From Globodera rostochiensis (taxonomy: Eukaryota; Nematoda; Chromadorea; Rhabditida; Heteroderidae), in contig JAEVLN010000020.1 of NCBI GenBank assembly GCA_018350325.1, forward strand, positions 837,796-901,795: a stretch of DNA of 64,000 bases, read 5' to 3'. A program made the translations under genes and the position numbers. This document shows positions 57,091-64,000 of this stretch, piece by piece. Within the stretch, counting starts at the first letter, position 1. Each line of letters starts with the position of its first letter. Under the pieces are notes generated by a model. That model made no database searches, had not been told where the DNA came from, and worked only from the letters and a program-made list of their open reading frames with translations.

Positions 57091-57641
57091 TCAAAAGCCA
57101 ATTAATTTGTGCGATATCAAACAATACTTGATTAGAGAGCGGATTTAAGAAGCAAATTCTGTATAGAATGCCCAGGAACCCTCAGAAATCGGGAGTTTAA
57201 ACTTTATCAAGTGTTAGGCCATAACTTTTTGATATTGTCCGATCGCAAAGCTTTAACTAATGTTAGCTTCTCCTCGAGATCTTTCGAGTGCTTTAATTTT
57301 GAGCGAAAAATACCCGGCCTCCCTCGCATAAAGCATGGAGCAAGAAACGATTATTTGCAATAATAAATCTTTGGCGTTCTGTCTCTTTAAAAGAATTTAC
57401 GACATAATGATAGACCGGACTTTGTGTTTTTACATATTTTGTATGCTTCCATGTTCTGAAGAATACGACCAAAAATAACCTTTTTGCAAATTATCAGTGT
57501 CGCTCTGCTAAAATATAATAGATGCATGGACTTCCCACTAAAAAATAAACACGTATCAAAAAAAACAGAAACAATGATTTGTGTCTTCATCGATTTCTGC
57601 AGGATCCAACGCCAAATCAATCCAATTCATCACTTCTCTGA
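57091..57641. other. Spacer between DNAJA and the unrecognised gene
   Basis: 551 bp, AT-rich, containing the dispersed 25-mer at 57359-57383 that also occurs at 20136-20160. No gene is seen. Confidence 0.5.
57359..57383. repeat. Dispersed 25-bp repeat (second copy at 20136-20160)
   Basis: Both sites share AATAATAAATCTTTGGCGTT plus CTGTC without mismatch, 37 kb apart and in different flanks, apart from a partly similar left flank. It is probably a remnant of a longer dispersed element. Confidence 0.7.
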
Positions 57642-59603
57642 TCAGTGAGTGTTACATCGTACCGCCTGCGGCTCCCCGTTGTTAGCCTCATCCTCATGCG
57701 CGCGCCGGCGTAACATTGCTTCCGAGATGGGCTCCAAATGAATGGTTTTCGTATTTGCGTTGGACGAAACGCTCGGTTCAGGCTTGGCCTCATCATCATT
57801 CAGCAACGCCCGCAATTGCTCATTGGTCTTCGAATGTAGCGGAAGTTTGTCAGGAAAGTCGACGGAAAATTGTATGATCAGGTCGCCTTTCTGATCCGGA
57901 TGACGATGGGTCGGCATCCCTTCGCCCTGGATCACATAGAAGTCACGGTGCTTGATAACCTCACCTAAATTCAACAAAAACGAGCGTTTATTCTCCTTTC
58001 TTTTCCAATGGTGGACCCCGCCCCCCTGAAATCCTCATTTTTAAGGAAAACGGCCACACGTCTGATACTCCGCGTGGCAATCCTCGGGAATTGCGGTCCC
58101 GACGATTTTTTTTTTGCTGTAAAAATTGCAATGTTTAAATTTATGTTTTCTACGGTGAAAATGTGTAGAATTTTTTGGAGGGGAGAGGGGGGTCCGACGG
58201 CGCCGAAACCAACGTATTAACCGTCCCTAACCAACCGGGTAACTGTGTGAAGCTTAGAATGCGCTTGTCCAGCGTTTCCACGTGCTTAGTACAGCCGCAC
58301 AACGCTTCCGTCAGCGTCAAATTCATGTTAATTACGAGGTTGGTGCCTTTTCGCGTGAACACCGAATGCTCCTCCTCGTCTAGAACGATGATCACGTTGC
58401 CCGGCTCAAGCCCCGGCTGTTGGTCTCCTTTTCCGTAGAACATCAGCCGCTGTCCGTCGCGCATTCCCTTATCAATGTGCACTTCGATCGTCTCCTCGGA
58501 TTTGACCTGAAAAGACAGCACTAAATCTAATGAGTACTATGCCTTAAAAAGTAAAGTTTAAACATAGAGGGACCCTTTTGTTTTGCAAAATTAATAAATT
58601 TACTGGGAAAAGTTTTTAAACAAATATCGTTAACATCTTCAAAAAAATTTTGGACTCCTATTTCCAGAGACGTAGCTAGAAAAAAATTTTGGAGGGGGGA
58701 ATTTGTCCATCTGAGCGCCAGGAGCGACCCGGCGGTTCTCAACAAATTGATTTAAATTTGCCATGTCAAACGCACTCGTTTTTTGCCGCTGCAATGTTTG
58801 CACGGGTTTCGGTTGATTTCGCCCTCGCCACCACAATCAGAACACGCTTTTTGGATTCGTTGAATCATTCCCGGTCCAATTTGCACGTTATGGATCTCTA
58901 ACCCGCGTCCCCGACAATTTTCACATTGCTTCATCCCCTCCTTTGCACCGCCGACGCCGTTACATTTCGGACAGAGAATGTGTCTGTAAATATAATGCAA
59001 TTTAAATTACAGAATTAAAAGAAATTGGTCATTTGTTTGAGGAATGATTTGGCTAAAGAGCAAACCTCGTGATGCGGAGATGTTTGGTGCATCCATTGTA
59101 CAGTTTGTCCAGTGAAACGGTCAATTGATGAACAGTGTCCCTTACTTTGGTCGGTTTTTCGCCCCCGCCTCGAAACCCTTAAACATTTTACTTCGCCCAC
59201 ACAAAAAAAAAACGAAATTCGAACCGCCACCGCCGAAGAACATTTCGAAAATGTCCATGGGGTTGTGCATTCCGCCGCCCTCTCCACCTCCCTTAAGTCC
59301 TTCCTCTCCGTATTCATCATAAATTTTGCGTTTTTCGGCATCACTCAACACTTCGTAAGCCTAAAATTTAATTACATAGCGTTCAGTTTGTACCAAAACT
59401 ACGGGTTACCTGAGAGATTAGTTTAAAGCGTTCTCCTTCGTTTGGATTTTTGTCAGGATGATATTTGAGCCTAAATAAATTCGCTAAAAATAAAGCTTTT
59501 AGCATAAAAATTACGCTAATTTTCTATACGCCTTTTTCAAGTCATGGTCAGTAGCAGTCACGTGCACTTCCAATATTTCGTAATACTTCTTGTCCTTCAC
59601 CAT
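57642..59603 (-). CDS. DNAJA1: DnaJ homologue subfamily A (type I Hsp40)
   Basis: Type I J-protein co-chaperone of Hsp70. The J domain: [40 protein letters not shown] with HPD intact (near 59455), [21 protein letters not shown] Gly/Phe region [20 protein letters not shown] follows. The zinc domain has four CxxCxGxG-type repeats: [40 protein letters not shown] (58760-58980). The C-terminal client-binding domains: [43 protein letters not shown]-like [43 protein letters not shown]. The protein ends VRCNTH: the cysteine at position -4 corresponds to the farnesylated CaaX of vertebrate DNAJA1 (CQTS), implying membrane-associated pools. Confidence 0.94.
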
Positions 59604-62600
59604 TTTTATGTGTCTAAATAGTTAAAAAAAGTTTGGTTGTGCAATGCAAATGAAAAAAATAAATTAGTGAATTAAGAAATCGAATGGTTTCTATGGATTG
59701 ACCATAATTTTACTTATAGCGTATTAATTCTAATTAATTTTGTAAACGGGACGAGCGAAACCGAAACGGTTAAACAAAATATCTCCGATTTAACAAAGAA
59801 TTTCAAACATCGCCTACTTTTCACTTTATAATCATAATTATGTACATTTATAGAAAGTTCTAGAAGTTTTTTAAATCTTGATTATTTTTATGTTTTAGTT
59901 CGCTGCTCCACAAAATGTCAACCATTTGTCAGCTGAAACCTACTCTTAAGCCTATTTTGTAAGCGAATCGCGACAAAAGCGAATCATAATGTTGAATTAA
60001 CTCGTTTCAGTTGACCCTAATTGGAGAAAACGCCAAAAGGAGAAGAGTTAAGGATAAAAGTGAAGTTTAAATGGGAAAATGCTAATGGCAAATGCCAAAA
60101 TGTCAAAAGAAGAAAATGCCAAGAAAGTAAAAGTGCCGTAAGCAAAAATGCCAAGAAAGAAAGTGTCATGAAGGAAAATGCCAAGAAAGTGCCGTAAGGA
60201 AAAATTCCACGAATGAAAAAGGAAAAATGCCAAGAAAGTAAAAGTGCCGTAAGCAAAAATGCCATGAAAGAAAGTGTCATGAGGGTAATGCCAAGCAAGT
60301 GCCGTAAGGAAAGAAAAAATGCCAAGAAAGTAAAAGTGCCGTAAGCAAAAATGCCAAGAAAGGAAGTGTCATAGGGAAAATGCCATTGGTCGGTGGAAGA
60401 TAAAAATGATTAATGATCCCCGACTGACCTGACTCAAAATGACCTTATTCTGATCTGGTGCAAAAACACGACTAGATCAGGACCCGATCATTTTTAGGTC
60501 GTACGAGAACTGCCCAACCCACCCACTTTCTGCCAAGGAGCTCGCCACAACTACCACCCATTTTGATGGCAGTTCTTATTCCATCGATCTCCCGAAAACC
60601 GCCGGTTAAAGTCACTTTTTAAACGGAGACGGTTGGTGAGACGCAGTGACCTCTACCGCCGTGCCAATTGGTTTTGGTGTGCCGTAAAACAGTCATGTCC
60701 ATAAAGAAACATTCTTGAGCTCGGCCAAACTTTTGGAGAAAAGTCTCTCAACAATTGATGGTCGGACAGTCTTTAGTTCCTTCTCGATCTCGAAGTCCCT
60801 ACCTCGCCCGGCTTTTTGGGGCTAATTTGGAAGCGCAAATTGGTGCACTTAAATTACTTTTCTTCCACAATTTGTTGATTTAATGCATAATTTACTTCAT
60901 TTATTGTTGCATTTTACTTCAAACCAACGCATTTTTAGAATTTCACATCTAAAGTGACGATCCTCAAGTATTTACATGTTTTGCCCCAATTTTAATAAAT
61001 TATTTGGTTATTTAATTTGCTAATTATTATATAATTAATTGCAAAAAGGCCATTTGTCGGAGGGTTTTTAGAGGACAAAAATAGAAAATGAGTGGGATGG
61101 CGCAGGAAACGGACGGATGGACGGCATTTAAATTCCGCGGGCAATAAAACAGCCGGAAATCCCGCGGGCTATAAATGTAAGTTTAATCCAAAACATTTTA
61201 ATTTAAACAAAAATAGAGAAATTACATTGAAATTCTTTTATCAATTGGTCCAGAGAGATTTTATTGACGCAGAGATTTTCATGGCACTGGAGAGGGCACT
61301 TCAGATGATTAAATGCCCAATTATATTCAAATGATGCGGTGATACTTTGAAACCACCGCTTCTTCTGTTTAATCGGAAAAGAATCCTTTCGGGAAACGAA
61401 TATAACGGCAATTTCGACGCCCGAAGACATTTTCCATTCTGCCCCCGAGGGATGCCGCCCTTTGATGGATAAAGAAAGACCGCCAAAAGGACTAAGCTCT
61501 TCTGATTTGGGAGGGATTACAGTAAGAATAAAAAAGAAGTGAACATAAAAAATATTATTAATATTTTATGCATTTTGGACAATTGGAGGCTAAATGTTTT
61601 TGATGGCTTTGCGTGGGCTCTTTTTATTAATTAATTATATAATTAGTCAATTTGGATGCATTGAATGGGCGGCTTTAACTTAAAGAGTTCCTTCCGTTTG
61701 CTAATGACTTTTCCCTCTCAAAACCCCCGGGCAATTTCTCTTAACTATCGGCGCATAAATTCAATGGTCTCAATTTTGTTAAGAATTTTTCAAAATTATT
61801 TTATGCCCTGTGGCGATCATTTGATTAAAGCTAATTTGCTTGCATTTTGACCCCTTAAAAACAACCAGATTTTCTGTATTTGAACGATAATGGACAAAAT
61901 CATTTTCTAAAAACGCTTTTCATTCTTTTATTGTGCCCGTTGGGCAAATTATTAATTTTTGTCGGAACTTTCCCGGGGTGAAATTGTGTTACATATTTAC
62001 GAGCATTTCCGTTTTAATTGCATTTAATCCCAAAATTATTGGAAGGTTTTCTGAAATAATTTGACGATAAAAAACATCAACCAAATGACGCGATTTGTCG
62101 CTTTTTCTTAGGACGTTAATCCCTCCCCCCCCCCCCCCCCCCCCCGTGGGGGATGATTCTTTTATCCCTCAAAAGTCCATTCAAATTGAAGCTGGCAATT
62201 TAATGTTTACGCACGAAAGAAGAATGAACAATGTTTTTAAGTTTAGAGACAATTTCGATCAAAGTTCTTGACAGGCAAAATTTAAATTAAAAACATAAAT
62301 CTCTTTTTACCAATTCACAAAAATTTTTCTTCGTCGTAAATAAGTTTTTAAGGTGCCAAGGCGTCAAGGTCTTAAAAAGGGTATAAATATTAAAAAAAAC
62401 ATTTCGGATGCATTTATTGTAATGGCACTTTCCCTGAGACTATCAGAAAATGATCGATCAATCATTAGCCGTCCGATCAGTGAAGTTCGGCCGACAGTGT
62501 TTGGCTGCGGAAAGGGCCAACTTTTTATTTGGATTTTTTACATAAAATTGTCCCAATTTCAAAAACATAAACTTTCGTGGCACTTAATGCTATTAATCTT

Positions 62601-64000
62601 TGGCCTCAATTTCGGTTAATTGGCCGTTCGTATCCAAAATTCACAAAAAAAAAGGTAATTCGAATGCCGCCGTTAAGCCAATAATAAAAAAAGGGGGGGG
62701 GGTAACTTTTTAGGTTATTTGACCTTTTAGCAGAGCACAATTAGCCATTTTTAACCGCCACAATATTTTGTTTTTTGAACTTTGTCATGAAAATGCCAAA
62801 CAAATGAATTAAATGGATGAATGCTTTGATGTTCGGTCGTTTAACCAACCGTTGGGCATTTAAATTGATTGCGTCACAATGTTAGCATAAATAATATGCC
62901 AACATCGCCTAAATAATTCTTTTGGGCTTTTGATACAAAATAATGAATTGCCAACCAACCGATTCGATGATTGGCTAAAACTTTGCACTTCGGCACGCAA
63001 ACGCCTAAAAAAAGCACTGATTATAACAAAAATATTTTTTAATAAAAAATTTGCTACGATTTTTGACCATTAAAGTGATTGTTATTTTATGATGGAAGGC
63101 AATTAATCACTTTCGAGAAGCACTTTTGGGATGAAAAGCTTCGTCAAACACAAAACTTTTGCCTTCGGATTAGCCTCCGCCAAGTCACTGAACCAACGAA
63201 CGATGGAAGCCGCGGATGTTTTGGCATGGTAAGGGAAGCATTTCGGCATTTTGGATTCAAGTCTTAAATAGTTTAATTATGTACTTACAAAATTTGTTCT
63301 GCCTTATTTTTTTTATTTTGTTGAATTTATCGAATCTTCCAACAATTTGCCATTGGCTCCTCTGCCAATTTAGTCAATGCCATAAATTGTTAATTTGCTA
63401 TTTTTCCATCAATTAATTCTTCACGTTCGGCCGAACACTGTACAAACATCGGCGGGGGTGTGAAGGAAATCAGGAAATGGAATGGCATAATGCCAAAGTC
63501 CATTTTCTCCGAGCATTGCCCCGGGCGCTAATTTTGTGCCACAATTTATCCCACCTTCGCAATTCGTTGGCAATTACAGAACGGCTAAATATTTTAAATA
63601 GAAAATATTTTTTTGGTAATTTGAGGAAAATTATTTTGTTTTGTCTTTTTGGACAATTAAACTGAACCATTTTATACAGCTAAAAGACAAAATCCGTTTC
63701 CATTTCCGCCGATTCTCTGGATAGGTGAGAATTTGCCAAACATTTAAAAAATTCCATAATTTTTAATTTATTTATTTTCACATTTTCAGCTTTCAAAAAA
63801 CGACGGCATTCAATTTGTGCCGTGCCCTCCGCTTTCTCGGCCAAACAAATGGCACTGATCGGTGTTTTTGGAGTCGCCGTCAACGAGAGAGTCAGACGCA
63901 TTAAAATGTCAATTTGTACAAAATAAATATTTCAAATTTTTGGTCTCTTTCCAAAATCGCAAATGATCGATGTCATCTTCCATTCTATCTTTTACATTCT
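59604..64000. other. AT-rich region without a supported gene
   Basis: 4.4 kb to the right edge. Apart from the minisatellite at 60020-60380 and poly-C (about 62124-62145) and poly-G (about 62692-62701) runs, I see only short ORFs with no domain-like content. They include a minus-strand frame at 63680-63901 starting MRLTLSLTATPKTPISAIC that could be a secreted-type first exon but has nothing to support it. The region may be intergenic or a long intron of a gene to the right. Confidence 0.5.
60020..60380. repeat. Degenerate minisatellite of AATGCCAAGAAAG / GTGCCGTAAG modules
   Basis: Alternating short modules: AATGCCAAGAAAG(TAAAA)GTGCC, GTAAGCAAAAATGCCA and AAGAAAGTGTCATGA. A higher-order unit of about 110 bp starting AAAATGCCAAGAAAGTAAAA recurs at about 60112, 60225 and 60317. 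It is purine-rich on the plus strand; long antisense ORFs (rich in Phe, Leu and His) are artefacts of the repeat. Confidence 0.85.

Noticed and set aside
60017..60325. Phe/Leu/His-rich minus-strand ORF resembling a membrane protein
   Set aside because: Pure product of the purine-rich minisatellite.
63680..63901. Minus-strand frame with a signal-like start
   Set aside because: The hydrophobic stretch is weak, no downstream exon could be joined, and no similarity is recognised.

Overview
The window is nuclear DNA of a eukaryote with spliced genes, almost certainly a nematode. Introns are mostly short (about 40-250 bp) with GT-AG borders. Genes are densely packed and several follow one another on the same strand only 150-250 bp apart, as in nematode operons. 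There is a mitochondrial EF-Tu with a C-terminal extension and a levamisole-type nicotinic receptor subunit. I see no ribosome-binding sites, phage, IS or CRISPR features. The AT-rich spacers, C/G homopolymers and minisatellites would fit a clade IV (tylenchid-like) species, but that placement is a guess.

Layout. 1-8158 (+): the end of GMPPA, mitochondrial EF-Tu (TUFM) and Golgi tethering subunit COG5, an operon-like trio. 8486-15270 (-): kinesin-associated protein KAP3 and Integrator endonuclease INTS11. 15554-15626: tRNA-Lys(UUU). 15913-22443 (+): spliceosomal SNRNP27 with a coding minisatellite, then an EDC3-like mRNA-decapping scaffold and, directly after it, a second LSm-less 3' copy of the same gene. 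23030-24195 (+): TMEM170 and COA5. 24432-25972 (-): PPAN (Brix family). 26485-27540 (+): a tandem CCCH zinc-finger protein. 27852-29266 (-): PSMA5. 29690-33975 (+): ZFR. 35235-39449 (+): a non-alpha nicotinic receptor subunit whose introns carry two kinds of minisatellite. 39809-42052 (+): a lysosomal phospholipase A2 (LCAT family) with tRNA-Asp inside an intron. 42411-59603 (-): two tandem RNF216-like RBR ubiquitin ligases, two small unrecognised ORFs, APC/C subunit ANAPC2, an unrecognised basic/Cys protein and a farnesylation-type DNAJA. 59604-64000: AT-rich sequence with one minisatellite and no gene I can support.

Most genes are conserved housekeeping genes of RNA metabolism (INTS11, SNRNP27, EDC3, ZFR, CCCH), proteostasis (PSMA5, DNAJA, ANAPC2, RBR ligases) and membrane trafficking (COG5, KAP3, TMEM170). 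The most unusual structure is the EDC3 pair. Neither copy reaches a YjeF_N domain. The downstream copy lacks the LSm domain but keeps an open frame. The two copies are a mosaic of blocks I read as identical, introns included, flanking a diverged centre, which is the signature of gene conversion. All gene coordinates are genomic spans from start codon to stop codon including introns; exon borders were inferred by eye from homology and splice consensus.
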